Notes: generated by a model not told the origin, from the letters alone. 64,000 nt of DNA from Spirochaetota bacterium (GCA_016932015.1 JAFGDQ010000043.1:39454-103453); one strand, 5' to 3'. Positions 1-8,335 are shown, numbered from the stretch's first letter. Numbers and translations: made by a program.

Positions 1-129
1 GGATTCAATTCCCACGGCATGATATGAATCGACAAATCCTTTAACTATCATTTCAGCTGAATCAGCATTTCCGCCTGCTGCGGCCTGAATAAACAGCAGG
101 ATTACAGAGAAAATAAAAAAACGTTTCAT
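1..129 (-). CDS. Exported protein, N-terminal fragment
   Basis: This is the start of a minus-strand gene that runs off the left edge; it is too short for the ORF track. The 43 visible codons begin MKRFFIFSVILLFIQAAAGG, a clear signal peptide with a probable cleavage after the alanine/glycine stretch. The mature part (NADSAEMIVKGFVDSYHAVG) is too short to name. Its ATG overlaps the stop codon of the upstream LolA-like gene in an ATGA arrangement, so the two are probably translationally coupled and share a promoter. It may be another component of the same envelope system; the function is unknown. Confidence 0.75.
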   Translation of the reverse strand, partial: MKRFFIFSVILLFIQAAAGGNADSAEMIVKGFVDSYHAVGIES

Positions 130-920
130 CTGATTTGTCCTCTTTCAAGAGTTGAGACTCTGAACAGGCTGTCTTTTAAATTATTATCATAATTCATATT
201 CTCTATAATCAAAATGGTTTTATGCTTTTCCCGAGAGTTATTAACCTCCATTTTAAAATATGTCCAGTATCCCTGATGCGGGCGTATATCGCTTAAAATC
301 ATTGTCTTAAGAAGCTTGCCGTGTTTATCGTAAAATTCTCTTTTTACACCCAGATCAGAATCTTTTCTGATCCATGAAATTATCTTTGAATACATATAGT
401 CTTTATCTTTAGGGACAGACTCAACTACCCAGCAATCCGTACCATCCAGATTTTCCTCTTTGACCAGACTGTGAATATCTTCATCAACAGAGCGATTTCC
501 CATATCATCGTAAGTCAGGTCGCTTCCCATAAAATAATCATTTTTAGAAGAACCGCTGATTCTTTTAGATTTTTTAAGTGCTGGAAGATAAAGCCATCTG
601 TCATCATCCTTGCCCGGGTCATCATACCCCCACACAAGAAAACCGGTTCCTTTTACATCCGCAGGCTCTTTAAAAAAATAAACTGATTTAGTATCTTTTC
701 CATAATCTTTCGTTAAAATCATCATTGACCTGATTCTTTGCTTGCCTCTCCGGTTTTCGAGTATCATCTTCATTTCCATTTTTTTGTCATTACCATCGGG
801 GCGGTTGTCAGCCTTGATCATGATCTCTGTTCCTGTAATCGCGAACAGGCTGCTAAGAACCCCGGAGATCACGGAAAAAAATACTACAGTAATTGCCTTT
901 AATAACTTTTTACTTTTCAT
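126..920 (-). CDS. Outer membrane lipoprotein-sorting (LolA-like) periplasmic protein
   Basis: Secreted protein of about 264 residues resembling the LolA-like 'outer membrane lipoprotein-sorting protein' family (PF17131 type), which is often encoded with RND-type exporters. Visible family features are the WGYDDPGKDDDRWLYLPALKK stretch, KRISGSSKNDYFMGSDLTYDD and the ESVPKD/DYMYSK segment. I start it at 920 rather than 965 because an AGGAGG ribosome site lies about 8 bases upstream and the protein then begins with a signal peptide (MKSKKLLKAITVVFFSVISG). It is divergent from the TetR gene. A TGAACA-type palindrome lies about 33 bases upstream of the start and a DtxR-like box about 200 bases upstream. 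The cargo is unknown. Confidence 0.75.
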   Translation of the reverse strand: MKSKKLLKAITVVFFSVISGVLSSLFAITGTEIMIKADNRPDGNDKKMEMKMILENRRGKQRIRSMMILTKDYGKDTKSVYFFKEPADVKGTGFLVWGYDDPGKDDDRWLYLPALKKSKRISGSSKNDYFMGSDLTYDDMGNRSVDEDIHSLVKEENLDGTDCWVVESVPKDKDYMYSKIISWIRKDSDLGVKREFYDKHGKLLKTMILSDIRPHQGYWTYFKMEVNNSREKHKTILIIENMNYDNNLKDSLFRVSTLERGQIR

Positions 921-952
921 TTTAAAGTTCCTCCTGTATTTATTAAAATAAC

Positions 953-975
953 GAACATTGTTCACTTTTGTTCAA
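953..975 (-). promoter_or_regulatory. Putative TetR operator upstream of LolA-like gene
   Basis: GAACATTGTTC palindrome (953-963) with a third TGTTCA half-site 10 bp further on (969-974). On the minus strand it reads TTGAACA-N3-GTGAACAATGTTCG, nearly identical to the sites at 1996-2020 and 8661-8685. It lies in the leader of the LolA-like gene, a suitable place for repression. Confidence 0.6.
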
Positions 976-1121
976 AAAAAATCACCTTAATTAATAAATG
1001 ACTGCCAATCCCGGATTTGTTAATATAAATATTTCCTGAAATAATATTTTTTTCATATCCAGTATTTTTGATTCTGATATCTAAATTAAAAAATATTTAT
1101 AGTTAAAAATTAATAACAATA

Positions 1122-1157
1122 TTAGAAAAGGCTAACTTTATTGATTATTTATGTCAA
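1122..1157 (-). promoter_or_regulatory. Candidate promoter and DtxR-like box for LolA-like gene
   Basis: On the minus strand a perfect TTGACA (1157-1152) is followed after 16 bases by TTAGCCTTTTCTAA (1135-1122), a TTAG-N6-CTAA dyad placed where the -10 would be. The -10 itself is poor. The same dyad occurs at four other upstream regions of this island. Confidence 0.45.
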
Positions 1158-1203
1158 GCCTTTTTTAAAATTACTCACAAATATGAAAATTTATTAAAAA
1201 TAG

Positions 1204-1231
1204 TTGACAAAATGTTAGACAGAACTAATTT
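1204..1231 (+). promoter_or_regulatory. Candidate tetR promoter with DtxR-like box
   Basis: TTGACA (1204-1209), a 16-base spacer and TAATTT (1226-1231). The dyad TTAGACAGAACTAA (1215-1228) overlaps the -10, so binding of a DtxR-type regulator would block transcription. Apart from this promoter and the divergent one, the 921-1345 intergenic region is plain AT-rich sequence. Confidence 0.5.
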
Positions 1232-1345
1232 GAAATTGATTTTTTAATCGACCTGATTTGAATAGATTTGCAATTAAAAGAAAGACAAAATATACGCTTA
1301 ATTTTAAATCAAATAACAATTAAAGACAGCTTTTTAATACATTTA

Positions 1346-1990
1346 ATGCAGATTCAAAAAGACAACATCCGCAATTTAATTTTGCGTGAATCAAGGAAAG
1401 AGTTTCAGGAAAAAGGCTTTGCGGGAGCAAATATAAGAGATATAGCTAACAAATCAAATGTTTCCATAGGTAACATATATAACTATTTTCCAAATAAGGA
1501 TGCTATTTTTCATGAAATAGTCAAGCCAACTCTGACTGCTATTGAAAAGACAATAAAAATATATTCAGAAATGAATTACCTGGATGATGATTATCAATGG
1601 AGTCTTGAATATCATCTGAAATTTGTTGATCAGATTGCAAATTTCCTGGATTCTCACAGGGAAAACCTTAAATTAATTTTATTTAAATCTGAAAAATCAA
1701 AGCTAGGAAGTTTTAAAGAGGATTTTCTTGAATGGTATACTGAACTGATGAACAGGAACATGGCCATTTTAAAGAAAGAATTTCCTGATGAGATCAATAA
1801 TATATCGGATTTTTTTATACACACTGTAACCTCATTTTATTTGAATGTGGTTATTGAAATTTTGATGCATGATTTAAAACTTGAAGAAATGCAGAAAAAC
1901 CTGAGAGAACTCATGATGTTTTTATACCATGGTTGGGATTCGTTAATGAATAACGAAAAAATAATTCTAAGGATCAAAGCAAAAAAATAA
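1346..1990 (+). CDS. TetR/AcrR family transcriptional regulator
   Basis: One-component repressor: an N-terminal TetR helix-turn-helix (residues about 8-55, with GFAGANIRDIANKSNVSIG and the family's NIYNYFPNKDAIF) followed by a variable all-helical ligand domain. The track ORF starts at a TTG at 1268, but ATG 1346 puts the HTH at the usual distance from the N-terminus; neither start has a good ribosome site. It sits between the LolA-like gene (divergent) and the TonB receptor (same strand). A palindromic operator lies 5 bases after its stop codon, so it probably controls both neighbours and, by motif sharing, the methyltransferase genes. The ligand is unknown. Confidence 0.85.
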   Translation: MQIQKDNIRNLILRESRKEFQEKGFAGANIRDIANKSNVSIGNIYNYFPNKDAIFHEIVKPTLTAIEKTIKIYSEMNYLDDDYQWSLEYHLKFVDQIANFLDSHRENLKLILFKSEKSKLGSFKEDFLEWYTELMNRNMAILKKEFPDEINNISDFFIHTVTSFYLNVVIEILMHDLKLEEMQKNLRELMMFLYHGWDSLMNNEKIILRIKAKK

Positions 1991-1995
1991 TTTTT

Positions 1996-2020
1996 TTGAA
2001 CAGGAATGAACATTGTTCAT
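1996..2020 (+). promoter_or_regulatory. Putative TetR operator upstream of TonB receptor
   Basis: TTGAACA (1996-2002), three bases, then the perfect 15-bp palindrome ATGAACATTGTTCAT (2006-2020). The GAACA repeats are 10 bp apart, one helical turn. Same architecture as at 8661-8685. Confidence 0.6.
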
Positions 2021-2266
2021 TATTATAGATGAACTGAGAATAAAATATTTCTTTATACAGCTTCAACAGCATTATACAATAGGAGGTAATTCAATCATCA
2101 GAGCTTAAAAAACCTGTAAATAAAAATAAGTTAATAATCAGTTTTTATCCTGACCTTTAAAATCCTGAATTTATTTTAAAAGGCTAAAATCCACAGCCTA
2201 TTTTTCAAATAATTAAAAAATTATTAATTTCAAGAACATGAAAAAAGGATAATTATAAATTTCAAA

Positions 2267-2280
2267 TTAGATATTACTAA
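2267..2280 (+). promoter_or_regulatory. DtxR-like box upstream of TonB receptor
   Basis: TTAGATATTACTAA, a TTAG-N6-CTAA dyad 41 bases before the receptor start. No good -35 is visible. The rest of the 330-bp gap 1991-2320 is AT-rich apart from the operator at 1996-2020. Confidence 0.4.
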
Positions 2281-2320
2281 TAAAATTAGACATTAACAAA
2301 ATTTAAAGTGAGGTAATTTA

Positions 2321-4444
2321 ATGAAAAGAGCAAGCTTTATAATAAACTTTTTAACAATCATTTTTATTTTTTTTACTCAGGTCCTTATTTCTGCCCAGGA
2401 ATCCCTGGAAACAAAAAATGAGGAGACAACAGGGTTCACGGTAGAAGACACATCATCAAAAATATCGAGCGATGGCAGCGCAAAAGAAGGCGAAAAGAAT
2501 TTCGAATTGCATAATATTGTAGTCACTGGTCAAAAAAGAAAGCAGAAAATACAGGATGTAGCAGGAAGTATTTCCGCTATGAATTCAAGACAAGTGGAGG
2601 ATGCGGGCATAAAAGGAACTGAAGACATTTACCCTTATGTTCCGAATTTAACAGCATTTGGCCTTGAAGGCGCGGGAATGGGGTTTTCATATTACGGAAT
2701 AAGAGGCCAGACCAACTTCAACAGTTATTCCAATTCAGTTGGAATTTATATTGACGGTGTACCCAGGCTTCTTTCCGGCAATGTAACCAACTCATCTCTC
2801 TGGGATGTAGAGCAAATTGAAGTGCTTCGAGGGCCGCAGGGTAATTTATACGGGCTTAGCTCTTCAGGCGGTATTATTAATATTACCACAAAAAAACCGG
2901 ATAATTACTGGACAGGCAACGCCTCAGCTTCCTACGGAAATTACAATGCCCAAAAATACCAGGCTTCACTAAGCGGTCCTGTAATTTCCGATCAGCTGTT
3001 TTTCAATTTTTCAGGAACATACAAAAGGCTGGACAGCTATGTTGAAGAGGAAGGCAAAGACGATAGAGTCGCAAAATTCGGAGCCGGACGCGCTCAGATA
3101 AAATGGACACCTTCACAAAATCTCGATATTGTATTCAGTGCCGAAAGCGGGACCGAAGATAGAAATTATACATGGTTCACACTTCAGGATGATGATCCCT
3201 TTAAAATACCGAGCCATAATTATGATGAATATGACGACTCGGGATATCATATACAGTCTCTTCAGATAAAATACTCCACTTCCTTATTTGATATAGTATC
3301 AGTTACCGGCAATACAATCCTGAAACAGGAAGGCGATATGGAGATGTTCACAGGCGGAGCAATGTACAGACATTATGATATGCCGACTTCAAAAATGATG
3401 GAGGAACTCAGGCTGGTTTCCAACAAGGAGAGATCTCCTTTAAAATGGATGGTTGGCGGTTTTTTCCAGAAGGGTACTGAAAAATATAAAATGCTGACCA
3501 TGTATTCAGGTATGGAAATGACCAACCAGGACTCGGAAGTACAAAGAAAAACTTATGCTTTATTCGGACAGGCTTCATATACGTTTATAGAAAAACTAAC
3601 ATTAACAGCAGGAATTCGTTATGACCGCGAGAAACAGAAATATGTGGAAGACACATCAGGGCTTGATTTTTCGACAATGGATCCATACGAATATGAGATA
3701 GAAAAATCTGAAAACTGGGATGCTGTTTCTCCTAGAATGTCTGTTGATTATCGAATCAGCAAGATAGTAATGCTCTATACAAGCGCAGCGAAAGGATATA
3801 AGGCAGGCGGTTTTACAGGAGGTGACACTGCAGACCAAAAATATGACCAGGAAGAAGTATGGTCTTATGAACTTGGAACAAAGACAAACTGGCTGAATAA
3901 CAGGCTTATCTTTAATCTTTGCGGATTTTATACAAAAGCAGATAACCTTCAGACATTTTATTATGACAGTTCCTATAACTTTGTCTACGAAAATACAGCA
4001 AAAGCTGTTATGTACGGATTTGAAACAGAGGTCAGTGCACGTCCGGTTAACTGGCTGGAAGTTAGTATGCCTGTCGGTTATGTCAGCACTGAAATAAAAG
4101 AACATGAGATAGAATCAAATGAAGGAAACAAGGTTCCTATGTCACCTGAATACACAGTCGGACTTACAGCGCAATATACTCATAAATCCGGCCTTTATGT
4201 CAGAGGTGAATGGAATATGCTGGGTAAAACATTTTATAATGAAGAAAATACTGTAAGCCAGGGAGCATACAGCTTGTTTAATGCCAGGCTTGGCTACAAG
4301 AGAGAACATTTTACAGTATCAGCGTTTTTTAAGAACATATTGGATAAACAATATTACACATATATATATGAAAATTCGCCGTATAATTTTGCGTCAGTAG
4401 GCGCACCGCGCACATTTGGAGCTGAAGCATCTATCATGTTTTAA
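2321..4444 (+). CDS. TonB-dependent outer membrane receptor
   Basis: Gated outer-membrane importer of 707 residues. It has a signal peptide (MKRASFIINFLTIIFIFFTQVLISAQ), a plug domain (about residues 65-180, starting NIVVTGQKRKQKIQDVAGS and including IEVLRGPQGNLYG and GGIINITTKKP) and a 22-strand-type beta barrel ending in the terminal phenylalanine expected for BAM insertion (ASIMF). A GTGAGG ribosome site precedes the ATG. It resembles siderophore receptors of the FyuA/iron-complex group. The downstream YbtPQ-like ABC pair and feoAB, plus a DtxR-like box in front, support an iron-chelate substrate, which is an inference. No tonB-exbBD genes are in the window. Confidence 0.92.
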   Translation: MKRASFIINFLTIIFIFFTQVLISAQESLETKNEETTGFTVEDTSSKISSDGSAKEGEKNFELHNIVVTGQKRKQKIQDVAGSISAMNSRQVEDAGIKGTEDIYPYVPNLTAFGLEGAGMGFSYYGIRGQTNFNSYSNSVGIYIDGVPRLLSGNVTNSSLWDVEQIEVLRGPQGNLYGLSSSGGIINITTKKPDNYWTGNASASYGNYNAQKYQASLSGPVISDQLFFNFSGTYKRLDSYVEEEGKDDRVAKFGAGRAQIKWTPSQNLDIVFSAESGTEDRNYTWFTLQDDDPFKIPSHNYDEYDDSGYHIQSLQIKYSTSLFDIVSVTGNTILKQEGDMEMFTGGAMYRHYDMPTSKMMEELRLVSNKERSPLKWMVGGFFQKGTEKYKMLTMYSGMEMTNQDSEVQRKTYALFGQASYTFIEKLTLTAGIRYDREKQKYVEDTSGLDFSTMDPYEYEIEKSENWDAVSPRMSVDYRISKIVMLYTSAAKGYKAGGFTGGDTADQKYDQEEVWSYELGTKTNWLNNRLIFNLCGFYTKADNLQTFYYDSSYNFVYENTAKAVMYGFETEVSARPVNWLEVSMPVGYVSTEIKEHEIESNEGNKVPMSPEYTVGLTAQYTHKSGLYVRGEWNMLGKTFYNEENTVSQGAYSLFNARLGYKREHFTVSAFFKNILDKQYYTYIYENSPYNFASVGAPRTFGAEASIMF

Positions 4445-4463
4445 TTTCATATTACTCCTCCAT

Positions 4464-4499
4464 CCCCCCGGTCCTTTTAGAAATATCAGGGCCGGGGGG
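4464..4499 (+). terminator. GC-rich stem-loop after TonB receptor
   Basis: CCCCCCGG (4464-4471) pairs perfectly with CCGGGGGG (4492-4499), with further G-U/G-C pairing inside. This is striking in AT-rich sequence and lies 20 bases after the stop codon. There is no T-tract, so it may act as an mRNA 3' stabiliser or weak terminator. The following stretch to 4655 holds no convincing gene. Confidence 0.5.
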
Positions 4500-4631
4500 A
4501 AAATGGAAAAGCTTATTATTACAGATAAGTCAAAGAGTCATGGAGCAGATAACTTGTTAAACGCGAAACCGGGATATAAGACTCACCTTCAAAGGATTTT
4601 TCTGAGGAGCATGGCATAACCGTCTTGCAGT

Positions 4632-4659
4632 ATTAAACGGGATGAGAATACCGTTTAAT
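4632..4659 (-). terminator. Stem-loop at end of NmrA-like gene
   Basis: Perfect 9-bp inverted repeat ATTAAACGG/CCGTTTAAT with a 10-base loop, overlapping the stop codon of the minus-strand reductase gene. There is no T-tract on either strand. Confidence 0.35.
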
Positions 4660-5290
4660 TTGATAAACTTACTGCTTTACGTACATTGCTCCTGTCAGCT
4701 ATCTGTCCGAGCATAAAATCAGCAACATCTCCTCTGGTTATTTTTTTACCGATAGTGAGATCGTCCGCTTTAAAACTTCGCGCGTTACCTGTTTTCTTTT
4801 TACTTGTCAATATAACGGCCCTGACTATCGTCCAGTCAAGGCTGCTTTCCAATATATATTTATCCTGTACTTCTTTATCATCAAACATATTACGAATTAT
4901 ATGCGGTATAATAAAATAATTATACAGCAGTCCCAGTCTGCTCTGCTGCGCCCTGCTCTCTCCAACACCGACAGCAGACAGGCAAATGAATCTCTTTACA
5001 CCGTTATCTTCCATCGCATTAATAATATTCCTCGTTCCTTCCGAAATAACCGTGTTCTTTTTCAAAATTCTAATACCGAGTGACGAAATTACTGCATCCA
5101 TTCCTTTAACCGCGTTAAACACTTTTTCATAATCCAGAATATCGCCCTTAAAAATATCCAGATTTTTTTGCCTGTACGCAATATCTTCAGGTTTCCTGGC
5201 AAAGGCCCTTATCTCATGATTCTGTTCAATGGCCTGTTTAATAATCTCCTTCCCTGTTCTGCCTGTTGCACCAAATAATAGTACTTTCAT
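4655..5290 (-). CDS. NAD(P)-binding oxidoreductase, NmrA / atypical SDR family
   Basis: About 211-residue Rossmann protein starting MKVLLFGATGRTGKEI, which carries the GxxGxxG dinucleotide motif. It belongs to the atypical short-chain dehydrogenase group that includes NmrA-like proteins and flavin/biliverdin reductase B. Other family features are MDAVISSLG and the segment RFICLSAVGVGESR. The track start at 5443 runs into the upstream gene; ATG 5290 gives the canonical N-terminus and a 22-base gap. It is the last gene of a marR-flavodoxin/ferredoxin-reductase operon, suggesting NAD(P)H-dependent reduction of flavin, quinone or a metal-chelate ligand. The substrate cannot be read from sequence. 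Confidence 0.8.
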   Translation of the reverse strand: MKVLLFGATGRTGKEIIKQAIEQNHEIRAFARKPEDIAYRQKNLDIFKGDILDYEKVFNAVKGMDAVISSLGIRILKKNTVISEGTRNIINAMEDNGVKRFICLSAVGVGESRAQQSRLGLLYNYFIIPHIIRNMFDDKEVQDKYILESSLDWTIVRAVILTSKKKTGNARSFKADDLTIGKKITRGDVADFMLGQIADRSNVRKAVSLSN

Positions 5291-5312
5291 AACTCTTGCC
5301 TTAATTCTTATT

Positions 5313-6191
5313 TCATACTTCCGGATATATTCCTGATTTTTTTTCTTCAAGATGAATATAACCATCTTTAAGACGTTTTTTCCCCATTTCAATATAAGGA
5401 TGCTCAATAGCGTTTGCCGGACATTTATGAAAACATTCTGCACATAGAATACAGTTATCTTTATCCCGCTTCATTGTAACTATTTCATCAGAGAAATGAA
5501 ACATATCAACAGGGCATACTGATATACATTTTTTGCACTGAATACATTTGTCCTGATTTATAGATACATTCCTGAATTTTCCGTGAAGCTTATCCTGTGT
5601 GAATATCCGATACATGATTCTTTGCATTGCAGGAGAGTATTTAAAGGATTTACTCTGGTCCTCAGCAGCACTTTCGCCTTTTTCAACAATGGATATAACC
5701 CGGTCCACAGCCTTTCTGATTATTTCATTTTCTTCAGGTCCCGGTTTATCCGGATAAATAGTATTCGAATAAGTATAGGAAAGTGTATGAGCAGCAGCTA
5801 TCTTTATTCCCAAAACTGATTTTCTCTTTTGTTTCCTGAGATACCTGCCCATTTCTTCAAGAGCAACACTGCTGTGTACGCCCCCGTAAGTCACAAATGG
5901 TACAGCAAGACTGGAGTATTCTTTGCCTGCCGACGGCAGAGACTGAATAATTTTAACAAGATTTTTTTCTATATGCCCGGCGTATATTGGACCGCCAATA
6001 AAAAGAACATCATGTTCTCCCAGTACCTTAACAAGATTCTCTTTAATACAATCTCCGTACAGAAATTCTTCTTTCCCTGTAACATCATTGAGCCTGACAT
6101 TACTGTTTTTTTCTTCAAAAGCTTTCTTTATCATTTCCGCTGCTTTTAAAGTATGGCCTGAAGGGCTGAAAACTACAATTGATACATTCAT
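5313..6191 (-). CDS. EFR1-type flavodoxin-ferredoxin fusion protein
   Basis: 292 residues. The N-terminal flavodoxin-like domain (about 1-170) has an FMN phosphate loop, VFSPSGHTLKAAE, and GGPIYAGHIEKNL. The C-terminal bacterial ferredoxin domain (about 210-270) holds two [4Fe-4S] motifs, CIQCKKCISVCP and CILCAECFHKCP. This is the EFR1 family architecture: a cytoplasmic one-/two-electron transfer protein common in anaerobes. Its ATG overlaps the marR stop (ATGA), and the NmrA-type reductase follows 22 bases after. Together they could supply electrons for reductive release of imported ferric chelates, but a redox-stress role is equally possible. Confidence 0.9.
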   Translation of the reverse strand: MNVSIVVFSPSGHTLKAAEMIKKAFEEKNSNVRLNDVTGKEEFLYGDCIKENLVKVLGEHDVLFIGGPIYAGHIEKNLVKIIQSLPSAGKEYSSLAVPFVTYGGVHSSVALEEMGRYLRKQKRKSVLGIKIAAAHTLSYTYSNTIYPDKPGPEENEIIRKAVDRVISIVEKGESAAEDQSKSFKYSPAMQRIMYRIFTQDKLHGKFRNVSINQDKCIQCKKCISVCPVDMFHFSDEIVTMKRDKDNCILCAECFHKCPANAIEHPYIEMGKKRLKDGYIHLEEKKSGIYPEV

Positions 6192-6649
6192 TTCTCTTCC
6201 TCCTTTTCAATATCCGGCAGATAATTCTCAATAACATCCATTAATCCGGATATAACATCAATTTGTTCTCCGCTTAACCCTTCAAGATATTCGAGCATTC
6301 TGTCGTTTAATTCTTTATGAAACAACCTGTGATTTTCAAAGGCAATTACGCCTTCTTCTGTCAATTTTAAATAAACTTCCTTTTTATTCTCATCTTTTCT
6401 GTATTTCAGGATCAGATTCTTCTCCAGCAGCTTTGCTGCTATCTGCGTGACAGCACCGTTTGTAATTCCCAGTTTCCTGGACAATTCCGACGCGTTCAAT
6501 CCGTCACCCGGGCCTATCGCGTCAATAAAATGGATTTCCGACTGGTACATAAGATAACTCGTGCCAAATGGTCTTGGCCTTTTATTGTTTGAATCGATTC
6601 TGTACTGTATCCTGGCTGCACGGTTCAGGAGCTTTAACCTGTCTTTCAT
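6188..6649 (-). CDS. MarR family transcriptional regulator
   Basis: 153 residues with the winged helix-turn-helix of MarR proteins: LNASELSRKLGITNGAVTQIAAKLLEKNLI (recognition region about 55-85) and the wing RKDENKKEVYLKLTEEG. It is the first gene of the operon and shares an ATGA overlap with the EFR1 gene. Two palindromes built on TTTTAG-N3-CTAAAA lie upstream at 6683-6699 and 6730-6744, flanking a TTGACA -35, which points to autorepression. The inducing signal is unknown; the downstream redox proteins suggest an oxidant, flavin or metal-related cue. Confidence 0.88.
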   Translation of the reverse strand: MKDRLKLLNRAARIQYRIDSNNKRPRPFGTSYLMYQSEIHFIDAIGPGDGLNASELSRKLGITNGAVTQIAAKLLEKNLILKYRKDENKKEVYLKLTEEGVIAFENHRLFHKELNDRMLEYLEGLSGEQIDVISGLMDVIENYLPDIEKEEEK

Positions 6650-6682
6650 TAATAATTTCCCCGGAAATAATGAATATTATTT

Positions 6683-6744
6683 ATTTTAGTAACTAAAATA
6701 AATAAAAATATATCTGCTTTGTCAATATTTTTTAGCTACTAAAA
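6683..6744 (-). promoter_or_regulatory. Twin MarR-type operators and promoter
   Basis: Perfect 17-mer palindrome ATTTTAGTAACTAAAAT (6683-6699) and a second dyad TTTTAGCTACTAAAA (6730-6744), centres 46 bp apart. On the minus strand TTGACA (6725-6720) lies between them, with AT-rich -10 candidates next to the first palindrome. Confidence 0.6.
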
Positions 6745-6849
6745 TATTTTTTTATAAAAAATTATCCTAATCAATGCCAAAGATTCCACTGATTATAGTG
6801 TATCTGCAGAATATCTTACAGCCGGATAAATTAAAAAATTTAAAAATAC

Positions 6850-6879
6850 TTGACAAATAAAATTAGGCATACCTAATTT
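6850..6879 (+). promoter_or_regulatory. Candidate promoter with DtxR-like box, methyltransferase pair 1
   Basis: TTGACA (6850-6855), 18-base spacer, TAATTT (6874-6879). The dyad TTAGGCATACCTAA (6863-6876) overlaps the -10 and agrees at 12 of 14 positions with TTAGGCTAACCTAA, the right part of the classical DtxR/IdeR box as I recall it. Confidence 0.55.
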
Positions 6880-6930
6880 AAAACGTTTTTAAAGTGGTTA
6901 TTTATCAGCACAAAATTTTTTACCAGCAAG

Positions 6931-6943
6931 TGAACATAGTTCA
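6931..6943 (+). promoter_or_regulatory. Putative TetR operator upstream of methyltransferase pair 1
   Basis: TGAACATAGTTCA, the TGAACA-N-TGTTCA palindrome with one mismatch, 25 bases before the ATG. The third half-site is absent here, but the flanking CATTTTTAAAT matches the 8.68-kb site. Confidence 0.5.
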
Positions 6944-6967
6944 TTTTTAAATATAAAGGATAAAAAA

Positions 6968-7783
6968 ATGGGACACAAAATCAGTATAAATAAAGGCAAT
7001 ATTCAGGAAACTCTTTTGCTTCCCTTATGGGGCAGAGCTTATGAAACTCAAAAAACCAAACCGCGATTGATTGACAAGAAAGCTGTAGAAATTATTGACA
7101 GGCTTGATTATGATTTTTCTGAAATAGAGAAAACACAGGCTATGTCACAGCATGGCTGGGTAGCGCGAAGCCTGCATACTGACAGAATGGCACTTGATTT
7201 TATTGAGAAACATCCTGAAGCTGCAATTGTCAATATCGGCTGCGGGATGGATACGACCTTCAGCCGAATTGATAACGGCAGGATAATGTTTTACGAGCTA
7301 GATCTGCCGGATGTAATTGAACTCAGAAAAAATTTCTATAAAGACAGCGACAGGCATAAAAGCATTGCCTCTTCATTTCTTGATACTGAATGGTTTGAAG
7401 AAATAAAGGTCAGGGATGGTTTACTGTTTCTGGCCGGAGGTGTGCTGTATTATTTCAAAGAAGAACAGATCAAAAAGTTTTTCATAAAAGCAGCAGACTA
7501 TTTCAAGGAGTGTGATTTTTTCTTTGATACGCTGTCGCCCATGGGAATGAAAATAGCAAAAAAAGCAGTATTGAAAAAAGGCGGAATGGGCATGTCAATG
7601 GATGAAGGATGGGTAATAAAGCCGGTAAAGAGCCTGGAAAAATGGGACAACCGGATTAAGGTAATAAACGCGACAACAATGCATAAAGGCGTAAAAAATG
7701 GAATTCCTTTGAAATTAAAAATAATTTTAAGCATCCCGGATACACTTGGTATATGTTCTATGGTGCATATGAGAATGGAGTAA
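6968..7783 (+). CDS. Class I SAM-dependent methyltransferase, LCM family
   Basis: 271-residue soluble methyltransferase of the leucine-carboxyl-methyltransferase-like group (PF04072). The SAM motif I is VNIGCGMDTTFSR (about residues 79-91), followed by the acidic post-I motif YELDLPDVIELR typical of this family, and LFLAGGVLYYF as motif IV. In bacteria these enzymes methylate small-molecule carboxylates or natural products, not PP2A. An AAAGGA ribosome site precedes the ATG. The gene is 3 bases from an ICMT-like membrane methyltransferase and sits behind both a DtxR-like box and a TetR-type operator. Its substrate is unknown; a metallophore or iron chelate is a reasonable guess. Confidence 0.85.
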   Translation: MGHKISINKGNIQETLLLPLWGRAYETQKTKPRLIDKKAVEIIDRLDYDFSEIEKTQAMSQHGWVARSLHTDRMALDFIEKHPEAAIVNIGCGMDTTFSRIDNGRIMFYELDLPDVIELRKNFYKDSDRHKSIASSFLDTEWFEEIKVRDGLLFLAGGVLYYFKEEQIKKFFIKAADYFKECDFFFDTLSPMGMKIAKKAVLKKGGMGMSMDEGWVIKPVKSLEKWDNRIKVINATTMHKGVKNGIPLKLKIILSIPDTLGICSMVHMRME

Positions 7784-7786
7784 AAA

Positions 7787-8335
7787 ATGAGTATCTCAAA
7801 TATTGAAATCGGTAACGGCTGGATAATCAGTTTAATCTATCTGGCTGTTTCATATCTGCCTATGTTATTCGGCGGTAAAGCCGCAAAAAGGCTTGTTGAT
7901 TTTTCCTTTGCCAGTAAAAAGGGAAAAATCAATTCGCTTATATTAACGGTTCTTTTTATCTTTTTACTTGTATATCCTGTCTTTCTGCAAATACATTTCA
8001 ACTCTGTTTTCTTTTATGCCGGACTTGCAGTATTTATTTTATCCGCAATTGGAGCTGTCACAAGTTTTATAAATTATTTCTCAACACCACTGGACCAGAC
8101 AATTTGCAGGGGAATGTATAAAATATCACGGAATCCGATCTATGTTACTGTCACAGCTATGGGCTTTGGTATGGCGCTTATGCTTCATTCACCTGTTATA
8201 GCAGTTATACTTGCAATCCTTTCAATATTGCAACATTTAATTATTCTTGAAGAGGAAGAATTCTGTATTAACAGGTATGGCGAAAGTTACATAGAGTTTA
8301 GGCAGAGAGTACCAAGATATCTGCCGTTTTTTTAA
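7787..8335 (+). CDS. ICMT/PEMT-like integral membrane methyltransferase
   Basis: 182-residue membrane protein with about five hydrophobic helices and the C-terminal signature of isoprenylcysteine carboxyl methyltransferase-like enzymes: GMYKISRNPIYV, then a helix and EEEEFCINRYGESY...RVPRYLPFF. In this family those segments bind SAM and the lipophilic substrate. GGAG lies 9 bases before the ATG, overlapping the end of the LCM-type gene, so the pair is co-translated. A close paralog lies at 8866-9423, also paired with a soluble methyltransferase. Bacteria lack prenyl-CaaX proteins, so the substrate must differ, for example a membrane-bound small molecule. Confidence 0.85.
   Translation: MSISNIEIGNGWIISLIYLAVSYLPMLFGGKAAKRLVDFSFASKKGKINSLILTVLFIFLLVYPVFLQIHFNSVFFYAGLAVFILSAIGAVTSFINYFSTPLDQTICRGMYKISRNPIYVTVTAMGFGMALMLHSPVIAVILAILSILQHLIILEEEEFCINRYGESYIEFRQRVPRYLPFF

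Noticed and set aside
3656-4105. 149-aa minus-strand ORF inside the TonB receptor
   Set aside because: Shadow of the barrel region; cysteine-rich translation arises from the opposite strand.
4416-4619. 67-aa ORF after the TonB receptor
   Set aside because: Overlaps the receptor end and runs through the GC-rich stem-loop; no ribosome site and no recognisable protein.
5829-6149. 106-aa plus-strand ORF
   Set aside because: Antisense to the flavodoxin domain of the EFR1 gene.
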